From the NCBI RefSeq assembly GCF_900113805.1, contig NZ_FOQT01000001.1, positions 658,411-722,410 on the forward strand: a DNA stretch of 64,000 bases. The letters are read 5' to 3'. Positions 55,116 through 63,996 of the stretch are shown here, piece by piece. Positions within the stretch are counted from its first letter, which is position 1. Each line of letters starts with the position of its first letter. The stretch is from Halpernia frigidisoli (GTDB lineage Bacteria; Bacteroidota; Bacteroidia; Flavobacteriales; Weeksellaceae). The translations under genes were made by a program, and so were the position numbers. The notes under the pieces are model-generated. The model was not told the origin of the DNA. It saw nothing but the letters and a program-made list of their open reading frames with translations, and made no database searches.

Positions 55116-56000
55116 TTAATTAAAAATGCCATTCAGGAGCATGGCGCAAATTCCGACGAAAAGCCAGAATCGTAATAAATTTAATGTCAAAAATTTAGAA
55201 TTTTTTAAATTATTCACTAAAAAATAAATACAGAAAATAAAAACGAAAATCCCTAACGCGAAATAATAAGTCCATATATTATTCAGACCATTATGATCAA
55301 TAATCTTCATTGAAATTAGAATATCAATTACTATTAAAAAAACAAGATTGACGATTGTTACTTTATTTCCAAAAACATTTGGGATCGTGGAATAATTAAA
55401 AATCTTATCAGCGTTTTTCGTCAACGTATCTTTTAAAACATCTAGAATAAGCAAAGTAAAAAATAAAAATAAAGCCGAATAAACAATTTCTAAAGAAAAA
55501 TTTCTATAATAAATTAAAATTCCAAAAAATGGATAAAGCGTTAATGCGACGAAAGTTATATTGTTTAAAAATAATATTTTGCTTAATTTATGACTATAAA
55601 ACCACATTAAAAATTGATAAATTAATAGAAATAAAAATATTCGTGAAGACAGTAACGCTGCTATTCCCAGAGATGACAGATTTAAAAAAATATAGGCATA
55701 AAGAAAATACCGCTGTTTTAGAAAATTCTGGATTCTGCTTCTAAATGGTTTTGTTAAAATATCTTTTTCCTTATCGTAAAATTGATTGATAATGCCACCC
55801 GCCAAAATACTTAGTAACGAACAAAGAATTAAACCATGAACTTTATAATCAAAAATAAAAATTCGGAAAGATTCAAATTTATTAAAAAGAAAATAGGTAG
55901 AAACGTAAAGTGCAAAGGCTAAAAGCGCCGTAACAAAAACTTTAGCACCTAATAGAAAACCAAAAAACTGAGAAATTCTGTAAAAAAGACTTTTGTTCAA
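55116..56000 (-). CDS. UbiA family prenyltransferase
   Basis: A 294-aa membrane enzyme with eight or nine hydrophobic segments. The first Asp motif is NQFYDKEKD (NxxxDxxxD) near residue 70 and the second is 'DVLKDTLTKNADK' near 185. UbiA enzymes attach isoprenoid chains to aromatic or lipid acceptors. It follows a mevalonate kinase by 17 nt, so it may use mevalonate-derived diphosphates. The acceptor is not known; it is probably not menA, which is usually in other contexts. Confidence 0.85.
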   Translation of the reverse strand: MNKSLFYRISQFFGFLLGAKVFVTALLAFALYVSTYFLFNKFESFRIFIFDYKVHGLILCSLLSILAGGIINQFYDKEKDILTKPFRSRIQNFLKQRYFLYAYIFLNLSSLGIAALLSSRIFLFLLIYQFLMWFYSHKLSKILFLNNITFVALTLYPFFGILIYYRNFSLEIVYSALFLFFTLLILDVLKDTLTKNADKIFNYSTIPNVFGNKVTIVNLVFLIVIDILISMKIIDHNGLNNIWTYYFALGIFVFIFCIYFLVNNLKNSKFLTLNLLRFWLFVGICAMLLNGIFN

Positions 56001-56017
56001 AATACAGAATTTTTAGA

Positions 56018-56944
56018 TTAAAATCTGTAAATCACTTCTTTGTCGAAACCTTCGAGCATTTTTTCTGCTTTCGGATAATCTTTAGAAAAACCTAAAATAT
56101 AACCGCCGCCGCCACTTCCGCAAAGCTTTAAATAATAAGCGTTTGACTCTAGACCTTTCTTCCAGGCCATCCAGATATTTTCCGGAATCATTGGTTTAAA
56201 ATGTTCAAAAGCCCAAAAAGATAATTTTTTCAAATTTTTAAAGAATGGATTCATTTCTTTTTTCAAAAAGGTATCAATGCAAGCATTGTTGTAGCGAATA
56301 AATTCTTCTTTTAATGTTTTACGGAAACCTTCATTCTTCAATTTTTCAAAGAAAATCTGAATCATTGGACCGGTTTCACCAACAGAACCTGAATCAATCA
56401 GGAAAATAGCGCCTTTACCAGCTTCCTGTTTTGGGATAGAAACTTTGTCCACATTATTGCGATCTTCAATTAAAATCGGCAAATTCATGTAACAAATCAA
56501 TGGATCAATACCTGAACTTTTGCCGTGAAAATAACTTTCCAGCAAACCAAAAACCACTTTAAGATTTTTTAAACCTTCCTTGCTAATGCTTTCAGGCGTG
56601 CGTTTTATTACAGAATATTTTTCAAAAATAGCCGCAACCAAAGCGCCGGAACTTCCTACGCCATAACCTTGCGGAATATTAGAATCAAAAAATAAACCTT
56701 TTGAAATATCTTTTTTGAGTGAGTCAATATTTAATTGAAAATCTTCTGGAAGATCGATTTTTTCTAGATAATCTGAATATTTATTTAAAGAAAGATTTGA
56801 CTTTTTCTCAAAATCAGAATTTAAATCAGAAAACTTTAATGTGCCTTTATAAAAGCTGTAAGGAACCGTCAGACCTTGAGAGTCTTCAATGATTCCATAT
56901 TCTCCAAAAAGAAGGATCTTAGCGTAAAATAAAGGGTTTGTCAT
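56018..56944 (-). CDS. GHMP kinase, probable mevalonate kinase
   Basis: A 308-aa GHMP-superfamily kinase. 'AKILLFGEYGIIED' is the N-terminal motif, 'PQGYGVGSSGALVAAIF' the ATP-binding loop and 'LCGSGGGGYILGF' the C-terminal motif. 'HGKSSGIDPLICY' resembles the mevalonate kinase substrate region. It phosphorylates mevalonate in the isoprenoid pathway, if the assignment is right. The adjacent UbiA prenyltransferase fits. Confidence 0.85.
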   Translation of the reverse strand: MTNPLFYAKILLFGEYGIIEDSQGLTVPYSFYKGTLKFSDLNSDFEKKSNLSLNKYSDYLEKIDLPEDFQLNIDSLKKDISKGLFFDSNIPQGYGVGSSGALVAAIFEKYSVIKRTPESISKEGLKNLKVVFGLLESYFHGKSSGIDPLICYMNLPILIEDRNNVDKVSIPKQEAGKGAIFLIDSGSVGETGPMIQIFFEKLKNEGFRKTLKEEFIRYNNACIDTFLKKEMNPFFKNLKKLSFWAFEHFKPMIPENIWMAWKKGLESNAYYLKLCGSGGGGYILGFSKDYPKAEKMLEGFDKEVIYRF

Positions 56945-56961
56945 TTAATCTATTAACGTTG

Positions 56962-56969
56962 CAAATATA
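56962..56969 (-). promoter_or_regulatory. -7 box of the mevalonate kinase-UbiA operon
   Basis: Minus strand TATATTTG, exact TAnnTTTG match, 17 nt before the start. Confidence 0.55.
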
Positions 56970-56990
56970 CAAAATAAAGCAGACTTAAAT

Positions 56991-58460
56991 TTATTTTGAA
57001 TCAAGCGGTTTTGAATTAAGAAAACGTATTAAAATCAGGCCAATTGCGAAGAAAAATGACATTCCTATAAATGCGTAATGCATATTGTGAAATTTCTGAA
57101 TTACCACGCCAAAAATTAAAGACCCTAAAATGATGGCTAATTTTTCTAAAACGTCATAAAAACTGAAATAGGTAGTATTATCCATTGAATCTTCCGGTAA
57201 TAATTTAGAATATGTTGAGCGGGACATTGCCTGCAAACCTCCCATTACCAAACCAATAAATGCCGCTAAAATATAAAACTGCATCTCAACTTTAGGGTTT
57301 TCTTTATTTAGAAAGTAAGCGGATAAACAGCAAATGATCCAGATAAAAACGGCAATACTGATCACATTTTTGTTCCCTATTTTTTGAGAAAGTTTTGAGA
57401 AAGCCAATGCTCCAAAAATAGCAACTATTTGAATAACTAAGATGGTAATAATCAATTTATACTGGTCTTCATCTCTTGTGAAAATTTCTGAAGTACCGAA
57501 TAAAGTAGCCATTAAGAAAATCGTTTGCATCCCAACGCTATAGAAGAAAAATGAAGATAAAAAGAATTTCAAATTACGGTTTTTAAAGAGATCTTTTCCC
57601 ACTTTAAACAATTCCCGAAAACTTTCTTTAGCAACATCTACATAAAAGGCGATATTATCTTTTAAAACTTCAAAGAAACCGCCGTGTTCTTCGTGTCCCT
57701 TGAAGATATTTTTATAATTTAAAAGCACAAGATCTTTTGGTAAATTATCTTTAACCAAACCAAATTGTGGTAAATGCTTGAAGGTATATTGTGAAAAACC
57801 AAACCACCACGCTCCCGTAAGTAAAAAAGTAATTCTAGTATAAGTTAAAGATTCAGCGGGTGTTTTTGCTAAAACCTGAATTAGAAGCAGACAAATAATC
57901 AATAAAATAACGGAACCAATGTAGCCGTAAACGTAGCCTTTTGCAGAAAGCGCATCTTGCCTATCAGGCGTGGCAATATCGGGCAAAAAGGAGTTGTAAA
58001 AGACAAGACTTCCCCAAAAACCAACACTTGCGGTGACACTAAAAAGAAGTCCTAAAAAAACATTCTGAATTCCTGTAAACATCGCTAATCCCATACAGGA
58101 AGTTGCGCCGAGATAACAGAAAAATTGTAAAAAAGATTTTTTATTTCCAATTGTATCTGCCAAAGAAGATAATATTGGCGAAATAATTACAACTATTAGA
58201 AATGATAAAGTCAACGAAAAACTGAATAATGCCGCAGGTTCATAAGCAGTTCCCAATATTTTGATCATATGAGGAACCGGTATTTCTTTCCATAAACCGG
58301 TACTTTCTATAAAAACTTTTTTCTTGTAAGCCGTCGTGAGATTCGTGTAATATATTGGGAAAATAGTGGACGTGATAACGAGCGAATAAACCGAGTTTGC
58401 CCAATCATAAAGCGCCCAGGCTTTCATTATTTTTGGGTTATTTTTGATTTGTTTTTCCAA
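56991..58460 (-). CDS. MFS transporter, UMF1/Atg22-like
   Basis: A 489-aa protein with about 12 helices. 'KAWALYDWANSVYSLVI' at the start is the UMF1/Atg22 signature; 'SSLADTIGNKKSFLQFF' and 'GSLVFYNSFLPDIATPD' follow. Cargo is unknown; Atg22 exports amino acids in yeast. It lies downstream of the thiolase gene, separated by a strong terminator. Confidence 0.85.
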   Translation of the reverse strand: MEKQIKNNPKIMKAWALYDWANSVYSLVITSTIFPIYYTNLTTAYKKKVFIESTGLWKEIPVPHMIKILGTAYEPAALFSFSLTLSFLIVVIISPILSSLADTIGNKKSFLQFFCYLGATSCMGLAMFTGIQNVFLGLLFSVTASVGFWGSLVFYNSFLPDIATPDRQDALSAKGYVYGYIGSVILLIICLLLIQVLAKTPAESLTYTRITFLLTGAWWFGFSQYTFKHLPQFGLVKDNLPKDLVLLNYKNIFKGHEEHGGFFEVLKDNIAFYVDVAKESFRELFKVGKDLFKNRNLKFFLSSFFFYSVGMQTIFLMATLFGTSEIFTRDEDQYKLIITILVIQIVAIFGALAFSKLSQKIGNKNVISIAVFIWIICCLSAYFLNKENPKVEMQFYILAAFIGLVMGGLQAMSRSTYSKLLPEDSMDNTTYFSFYDVLEKLAIILGSLIFGVVIQKFHNMHYAFIGMSFFFAIGLILIRFLNSKPLDSK

Positions 58461-58486
58461 GGTTTTTAGTTTGTTTTTTAAATAAT

Positions 58487-58540
58487 AAATCAGAATTCAG
58501 ACAAATATAAATGATTTGTTTGAATTCTGATTTAATTTTT
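58487..58540. terminator. Very strong bidirectional hairpin between thiolase and MFS genes
   Basis: A 20-bp stem (AAATCAGAATTCAGACAAAT at 58487-58506 with its complement at 58514-58533, one G-U pair) and a 7-nt loop, followed by a T-run on the plus strand. A -7 promoter box lies inside it. Confidence 0.85.
58502..58509 (-). promoter_or_regulatory. -7 box of the MFS gene, inside the terminator hairpin
   Basis: Minus strand TATATTTG, exact TAnnTTTG match, covering the loop and stem end of the preceding terminator. It leaves about 35 nt of leader. Confidence 0.45.
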
Positions 58541-58636
58541 TTTGTTAGCGGTCAAAAGTTCATTATTTGGTAAAATATACGTCAAATATTTTTTTTCAGA
58601 TTTGACGAAAATCTTATTAAATATAGAACTGATTTT

Positions 58637-59815
58637 CTACATTAGCTCTATCACCATTGCAGAAGCACCGCCGCCGCCATTACAAATTGCTGCTGCACCA
58701 AGCTTACCTCCATTTTGTTTTAAAACATTAATTAAAGACACTAAAATCCTTGATCCTGAATTACCAAGTGGATGTCCCAAAGCAACTGCGCCGCCGTTAA
58801 CGTTAACTTTCGAAGGATCTAAATTCATGATCTTCATATTAGCCAGTCCAACCACAGAAAAAGCTTCATTTAGTTCAAAAAAATCAATGTCATCTAAATT
58901 AAGATTTGCTTTTGCTAAAGCTTTTGGAAGAGCTTTTGAAGGTGCTGTTGTGAAAAATTCCGGTTCGTGCGCTGCATCTGCATAAGAAATTATTTTTGCT
59001 AAAGGTTTTAAGTTTAAAGCTTCCATTTTTTCTTTTGACATTAAAACCAGCGCTGAAGCACCGTCATTTATTGGTGAAGCATTTGCTGCCGTTATAGTTC
59101 CATTTTCCTTTTGAAAAACTGTTGCTAATGAAGTCATTTTTTCAAAATTTACTTTTTTAAATTCTTCATCTTCACTAAAAATAATTGGATCACCTTTTCT
59201 CTGTGGAATTTCAACAGAAACAATTTCGTCTTTGAAATTTCCGTTTTCATATGCTTTTGCAGCGCGTGTGTAAGATTCTATAGCAAATTTATCCTGATCT
59301 TCCCGAGAGAAATTATATTTTTCAGCGCACATCTCAGCGCAACTTCCCATGTGTTTTTTTGTGTAAACATCTGTCAAACCGTCTCTCACTATACCATCAA
59401 CCAGCTTGATATCGCCTAATTTGACACCATTTCTGCCATCTAAATAATGAGGTGCAGCAGACATATTTTCCATTCCACCAGCAACAATCACTTCTGCATC
59501 ACCGCATTTGATCGATTGTGCGGCCATAATTACAGCCTTCATTCCTGATGCGCAAACTTTATTAACCGTCGTAGCAGCTACAGAATTCGATAAGCCTGCA
59601 CCCAACGCAGCCTGTCTTGCCGGCGCCTGTCCTACGTTGGCCTGTAAGACATTTCCCATAAAAACCTCTTCCACTTCGGCAGGATCTAAATTTATTTTAT
59701 CTAAAGCACCTTTGATGGCAATTGAACCTAATTTAGTCGCAGGAATTCCCGCTAAACTTCCTAAAAAGCTTCCAATTGGCGTTCTAACCGCGGAAACTAT
59801 AAATACTTCTTTCAT
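58637..59815 (-). CDS. Acetyl-CoA C-acyltransferase (thiolase)
   Basis: A 392-aa thiolase. Nucleophile Cys88 lies in NKVCASGMKA, His348 in GHPLGNSG and Cys378 in CNGGGGASA. 'SAVRTPIGSFLGSLAG' opens the protein. It can make acetoacetyl-CoA from acetyl-CoA (first mevalonate step) or degrade fatty acids; the chain-length preference cannot be told. Length is typical. Confidence 0.95.
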   Translation of the reverse strand: MKEVFIVSAVRTPIGSFLGSLAGIPATKLGSIAIKGALDKINLDPAEVEEVFMGNVLQANVGQAPARQAALGAGLSNSVAATTVNKVCASGMKAVIMAAQSIKCGDAEVIVAGGMENMSAAPHYLDGRNGVKLGDIKLVDGIVRDGLTDVYTKKHMGSCAEMCAEKYNFSREDQDKFAIESYTRAAKAYENGNFKDEIVSVEIPQRKGDPIIFSEDEEFKKVNFEKMTSLATVFQKENGTITAANASPINDGASALVLMSKEKMEALNLKPLAKIISYADAAHEPEFFTTAPSKALPKALAKANLNLDDIDFFELNEAFSVVGLANMKIMNLDPSKVNVNGGAVALGHPLGNSGSRILVSLINVLKQNGGKLGAAAICNGGGGASAMVIELM

Positions 59816-59961
59816 ATCTTATTTTTTAATATTTTTATTGAAACCAACTATCGCAATATTTATCTATGTTATTTTCAAATTTTGTCAATTGCGATCTCCT
59901 AATTATAAATGATTATTTATTAATGATGAACAATTTTAAATTCAGCACATTAAATTTATTT

Positions 59962-60336
59962 TTATTTTTTTAAAACTAAAAGCATAATTGCTCCGGCAAA
60001 CTCGAAGATCCAGCCCCAACTTAATCTTACAATACCGGCAAAAGATTCCTGCCAGGATTTAAAGGGAAGAAAACTAAAATAATCCAGGGATTTAAATTTT
60101 ACTGCAATTATTGTAAAAATGAAAAGCACCAAAAGAATTGAGGAAAAAATCCGAACAATGTTTATTTTGCCAAAAATGATTCCTAAAAAAATAACTATGC
60201 AAAATCCCCAAACCATGCAGGCAAGTCTCGAATCTATTTTATAATAATTCCAATTACCTATTACAGGAATATGAATAAGTGGCAGGAAACTCCCTACTAC
60301 AACCATAAACAATGCTAAAAACTGCATATTTCTCAT
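59962..60336 (-). CDS. Small hypothetical membrane protein
   Basis: A 124-aa protein from Met10 of a slightly longer frame; the longer start (60363) would overlap the terminator at 60362-60393, so an internal ATG at 60336 or 60327 is preferred. Four hydrophobic segments are visible (for example 'MQFLALFMVVVGSFLPL' and 'FSSILLVLFIFTIIAV'). No family is recognised. Confidence 0.6.
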   Translation of the reverse strand: MRNMQFLALFMVVVGSFLPLIHIPVIGNWNYYKIDSRLACMVWGFCIVIFLGIIFGKINIVRIFSSILLVLFIFTIIAVKFKSLDYFSFLPFKSWQESFAGIVRLSWGWIFEFAGAIMLLVLKK

Positions 60337-60361
60337 TTCAAAATCTCTTTCGCCAAAGTAC

Positions 60362-60393
60362 AAAAAAAACGCATTTTAAAAAAATGCGTTTTG
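60362..60393. terminator. Terminator downstream of the nucleoside transporter
   Basis: Stem AACGCATTTT with AAAATGCGTT around a short A/T loop, T-run on both strands. On the minus strand it ends the nucleoside transporter transcript. Confidence 0.85.
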
Positions 60394-60414
60394 TTATTTG
60401 AGTGATTGATTTTT

Positions 60415-61674
60415 TTAATGCGTTACCTCCTCCATTAGATCTGGATTGTGTTTGTGTTTAAACATTATCGCGAATAAAACTGCAATAACTAAAGCATATC
60501 CGGCAAAAGTTAGCCAGATCTCATGCCACATTTTATCACCGTTCGGAAGCGTAAAATATTCTGTAATTAAATATCCACTTAACAAACTTCCCATTATAGC
60601 ACCAAAACCGTTAGTCATCATCATAAATAATCCTTGTGCAGAAGAACGAATCTTGTAATCCGTGGTTGTTTCTACAAAAAGAGAACCTGATATATTAAAG
60701 AAATCGAAAGCCATTCCGTAAACGACGCAGGATAAAATAATTAAAAATAAACCGCCATTTTCCGGACCGCCATAAGCGAAAAAACCGAATCTTAAAACCC
60801 AAGCTAACATAGAAATGAGCATCACTTTTTTAATTCCAAACTTAATTAAGAAAAAAGGAATTGCTAAAATAAATAAGGTTTCAGAGATCTGAGAAATTGA
60901 AAGAATAATTGTCGAACGTTTAACTAAAAAACTATCCGCAAATTGTGGAATTTTACCAAAATCTGATAAAAAAGTATCCCCATACATATTAGTTAACTGC
61001 AAAGCTCCACCAAGAAATAAAGAAAACAGGAAAAAAAGCGCCATTTTATAGTCTTTAAATAAAGCAAAAGCATTTAAACCTAATTTTTCCGTTAAAGATG
61101 CATCTTTTGGGATTAGATTCTGAGGTGGACATTTTGGTAAAGTAAAAGAGTAAATACCAAGTACAAAAGCGATCACAGCGGCAATATAAAACTGATTTCC
61201 AGACGCTTTATTTCCTGTGAGATTTGTGATCCACATGGCTATTATGAAACCAATCGTTCCCCAAACTCTGATCGGTGGAAAAACTTTTACGACATCGTAA
61301 TTATTATTTTTTAATATATAAAATGCTATAGAATTTGAAAGTGAAATTGTTGGCATGTAAAATACCATAGCGATCAACATTACCACAAAAAAATTGTCCG
61401 GCGTTGTAATGTTTGGTAAAAAAAGCAAGGTAATTCCGTAAAAAATATGCAAAATTCCGTATAATTTTTCAGCATTGATCCATCTGTCAGCAATAATTCC
61501 CGTTAAAGCAGGCATAATTATCGAGGCGATTCCTAAAGTTGCGAAGACTTTCCCGAAATCTTCACCACTCCAGTTTTTAGTTCCAAACCAATAAACGCCA
61601 ATCGTTATCAACCACGCGCCCCACACAAAAAATTGAAGAAAGCTTAGAATTGTCAGTTTTAATTTAATATTCAT
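60415..61674 (-). CDS. Nucleoside:H+ symporter-like MFS transporter (NupG family)
   Basis: A 419-aa inner-membrane protein with about 12 helices. 'FLQFFVWGAWLITIGVYWF' at the start and 'PALTGIIADRWINAEKLYGI' are typical of the NupG/XapB family, as is 'DFFNISGSLFVETTTDYKIRS'. It takes up nucleosides with protons in related species. It starts 7 nt after the bifunctional nuclease stop, so the two are co-transcribed. Confidence 0.88.
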   Translation of the reverse strand: MNIKLKLTILSFLQFFVWGAWLITIGVYWFGTKNWSGEDFGKVFATLGIASIIMPALTGIIADRWINAEKLYGILHIFYGITLLFLPNITTPDNFFVVMLIAMVFYMPTISLSNSIAFYILKNNNYDVVKVFPPIRVWGTIGFIIAMWITNLTGNKASGNQFYIAAVIAFVLGIYSFTLPKCPPQNLIPKDASLTEKLGLNAFALFKDYKMALFFLFSLFLGGALQLTNMYGDTFLSDFGKIPQFADSFLVKRSTIILSISQISETLFILAIPFFLIKFGIKKVMLISMLAWVLRFGFFAYGGPENGGLFLIILSCVVYGMAFDFFNISGSLFVETTTDYKIRSSAQGLFMMMTNGFGAIMGSLLSGYLITEYFTLPNGDKMWHEIWLTFAGYALVIAVLFAIMFKHKHNPDLMEEVTH

Positions 61675-61681
61675 TATTATA

Positions 61682-62281
61682 CTAATCTATTTTTTTATTT
61701 CGTCTTTTTATCTCTTGTTGAATTTCCAGGGCGGCATCAAAATCCTCATCCTTCACGGCCGTCTCCAGTAAATTATTAAGATCTTCCGCGGTCAGATTGC
61801 TTAAGGAATCTGCGTCACTTTCCATCACCAGATCTTCACCACCCGGAATTGCTGGCAAATCTAACTCCAGTAAAATTCCGGCTTCACTTAAAACCTGCTC
61901 CGTGGTATAAATTGGCGCATCAAAACGAACAGCCATTGCAACAGCATCAGAAGTTCGTGCGTCTAAAATAAGTTCTTCTTGACTCGCGACGCATTTAAAA
62001 TTCAAATTTGAAAAAAACACGCCGTCGATTATTTGATATATGATGACTGACTCTAGAACGTAACCAGTCGATTTCACAAATTTTGAGAAAAGATCGTGCG
62101 TTAAAGGTCGCGGTGGATGAATATCTTTTTCTAAACCTAATGATATTGATTGTGCCTCAAAATTGCCAATTACGACGGGTAGTTTTACTGCAGTTTCTTC
62201 ATGCTCCAAAAGCAGCGCGTAAGCACCAGATTGTGTCTGACTGTAAGAAATTCCTCTGATGGTTAATTTTTTATAATCCAT
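61682..62281 (-). CDS. Bifunctional nuclease family protein (DUF151) with a UVR motif
   Basis: A 199-aa protein. The DUF151 domain (about 1-130) shows 'LLLEHEETAVKLPVVIGNFEAQ', 'PPRPLTHDLFSKFV' and 'LDARTSDAVAMAVRFDAPIY'. The C-terminal 'NNLLETAVKDEDFDAALEIQ' matches the UvrB/UvrC interaction motif. DUF151 proteins have been described with RNase and DNase activity, and the UVR motif suggests contact with repair factors. Its promoter almost abuts the ATG. Confidence 0.92.
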   Translation of the reverse strand: MDYKKLTIRGISYSQTQSGAYALLLEHEETAVKLPVVIGNFEAQSISLGLEKDIHPPRPLTHDLFSKFVKSTGYVLESVIIYQIIDGVFFSNLNFKCVASQEELILDARTSDAVAMAVRFDAPIYTTEQVLSEAGILLELDLPAIPGGEDLVMESDADSLSNLTAEDLNNLLETAVKDEDFDAALEIQQEIKRRNKKID

Positions 62282-62286
62282 AGCTA

Positions 62287-62294
62287 CAAATATA
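62287..62294 (-). promoter_or_regulatory. -7 box of the DUF151-nupG operon (leaderless candidate)
   Basis: Minus strand TATATTTG, exact TAnnTTTG match, five bases before the ATG, so the transcript should start at or very near the start codon. Confidence 0.6.
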
Positions 62295-62406
62295 ATTTAT
62301 TTTTTAAATTTTTTGTTGACAATTTCAAAAGATATTTAAATGTTGTAACCTTTCAGACATTTTCATCGTATAATAAAATAGTACTCAAAAAAATGAGCGT
62401 TATACA

Positions 62407-63273
62407 ATGAGACAACTAAAAATTACAAAGCAGGTAACCAACAGGGAAACCGCATCATTAGACAAATATTTACAGGAAATCGGTAAAGTAGATTTAATTA
62501 CCGCTGATGAAGAAGTAAATTTAGCACAGAAAATTAGAGCCGGAGATACAATCGCTCTTAATAAATTAATTAAAGCCAATTTACGTTTCGTAGTTTCAGT
62601 TTCGAAACAATATCAAAATCAAGGTCTTTCCCTTCCCGATTTAATTAATGAGGGAAACCTTGGCCTTATGAAAGCCGCAAAAAGATACGATGAAACCAGA
62701 GGTTTTAAATTTATTTCTTATGCCGTTTGGTGGATCCGACAGTCTATTTTACAGGCTTTAGCAGAACAATCCAGAATTGTACGTTTGCCTTTAAATAAAA
62801 TTGGATCGATCAATAAAATTAATAAAGCCTACGCACATCTTGAGCAACAAAACGAAAGACCACCTTCACCAGAAGAATTAGCGGAAGTTTTGGATATGAG
62901 CGAGGAAGATATTAAAGAATCCATGAAAAATTCCGGGCGTCATTTATCGATGGATGCGCCGTTAGTTGAAGGTGAAGATTCTAATTTATATGACGTTTTA
63001 CGTTCTGGTGAATCTCCAAGTCCGGATAAAGACCTGATGTTGGAATCTCTTCAAATTGAGATTGAACGTGCTTTGCAGACTTTAACGCCGCGTGAAGCCG
63101 ATTTAGTTCGTCTTTATTTTGGTTTAAATGGAAAACATCCGATGACTTTGGAAGAAATTGGTGAAACATTTGATCTTACAAGAGAACGCGTTCGTCAGAT
63201 TAAAGAAAAAGCAATCAAAAGATTAAAACACAATACCAGAAGTAAGATTTTGAAATCTTATTTAGGTAAATAA
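62407..63273 (+). CDS. rpoD: RNA polymerase primary sigma factor
   Basis: A 288-aa sigma-70 factor, short because region 1.1 and the non-conserved insert are missing, as is usual in Bacteroidota. Region 1.2 is '[20 protein letters not shown]', region 2 '[19 protein letters not shown]' and '[20 protein letters not shown]', region 3 '[18 protein letters not shown]' and region 4.2 '[20 protein letters not shown]'. It reads the TTTG/TAnnTTTG promoters seen across this window. Confidence 0.97.
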   Translation: MRQLKITKQVTNRETASLDKYLQEIGKVDLITADEEVNLAQKIRAGDTIALNKLIKANLRFVVSVSKQYQNQGLSLPDLINEGNLGLMKAAKRYDETRGFKFISYAVWWIRQSILQALAEQSRIVRLPLNKIGSINKINKAYAHLEQQNERPPSPEELAEVLDMSEEDIKESMKNSGRHLSMDAPLVEGEDSNLYDVLRSGESPSPDKDLMLESLQIEIERALQTLTPREADLVRLYFGLNGKHPMTLEEIGETFDLTRERVRQIKEKAIKRLKHNTRSKILKSYLGK

Positions 63274-63300
63274 GTTTAAAAAGAAATTTATTTCAATTTG

Positions 63301-63328
63301 AGCAGGCATTTTTTTGTCTGCTTTTTTT
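63301..63328 (+). terminator. Terminator of the sigma factor gene
   Basis: AGCAGGC at 63301-63307 pairs with GTCTGCT at 63316-63322 (one G-U pair), followed by a T-run whose last base touches the next ATG. Confidence 0.8.
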
Positions 63329-63808
63329 ATGGAATTAATTAAAAAGTTCAAATTTGCTTGTAATTTAGAATATGTTCATTCTTATTTAAATAAGAAAAAA
63401 ATCCCACATTCAATTGATATTGAAAAGTTGAGTCTTTATTCTGATAATATGCTCAAATTAAAAATATTAAAAATATTAAAAATATTAAAAATAGTTAATA
63501 GTCTAAATTTGGATGAAAGTGAAGTTAAACCGTATGATAATGTCTTTGCAGGAGATGAAGAATGGAATAAAAACATGTATAGTCCTGGATATTTCACTGG
63601 CGGAAAAGTTCCTTCATTTACCAAAGACAAGAGTAATTATTTGTCTTATGGATTAATAAATTTGGTTGTTGGTTTAGTTTGTTTAATTCAAATTTTAAAT
63701 GATAAAACATTTTCAAAAGGTTTATTTTGGATAATTTTGTTAATTAATCTTGCAATTTCAGGTTCTATGTTCATTCAATATTATAATTTTAAAAAAAGGA
63801 AAATCTAA
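63329..63808 (+). CDS. Hypothetical membrane protein with a (Leu-Lys-Ile)n repeat
   Basis: A protein of about 159 aa from the ATG at 63329; a TTG 15 nt upstream lies inside the terminator and is not used. Not recognised. A charged N-terminal half ends in a repeated LKI tract (four 9-bp units at 63457-63492). Two C-terminal hydrophobic segments (about 110-130 and 135-152) predict a membrane anchor. The start directly follows the sigma-factor terminator, so expression is uncertain. Confidence 0.5.
   Translation: MELIKKFKFACNLEYVHSYLNKKKIPHSIDIEKLSLYSDNMLKLKILKILKILKIVNSLNLDESEVKPYDNVFAGDEEWNKNMYSPGYFTGGKVPSFTKDKSNYLSYGLINLVVGLVCLIQILNDKTFSKGLFWIILLINLAISGSMFIQYYNFKKRKI
63457..63492 (+). repeat. 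Four exact 9-bp tandem repeats inside a coding region
   Basis: ATTAAAAAT occurs four times without interruption. Because 9 is a multiple of 3, changes in copy number keep the reading frame (Leu-Lys-Ile repeats). Confidence 0.9.
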
Positions 63809-63813
63809 AATAA

Positions 63814-63996
63814 AAGATTATTGAAGTTGCTAACATTCAAGATGAAATCGACGACAATTATTTAGCTTACAAAATAAAAAGAACTCTGCCAGAAATTGAA
63901 AAATATTTTAAACAAAATCCTCATGATTTTAAAAATATTAATAAAACGATCAATCAGCAAAAAGAAATTTTAAACCGGATTAAAAATTTAAAGTAA
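63814..63996 (+). other. Open frame without an ATG, ending one base before a possible start
   Basis: A 60-codon frame reading ...EIDDNYLAYKIKRTLPEIEK... and ending NRIKNLK. It opens just after a stop at 63811-63813, has no ATG, and its stop TAA is followed immediately by an ATG at 63997. The charged, helical composition looks coding. It could be the tail of a frameshifted gene or use a rare start codon. Confidence 0.3.

Noticed and set aside
58542..58985. A 147-codon plus-strand frame antisense to the thiolase end
   Set aside because: The thiolase is complete and conserved; the frame is an opposite-strand shadow and overlaps the terminator region.
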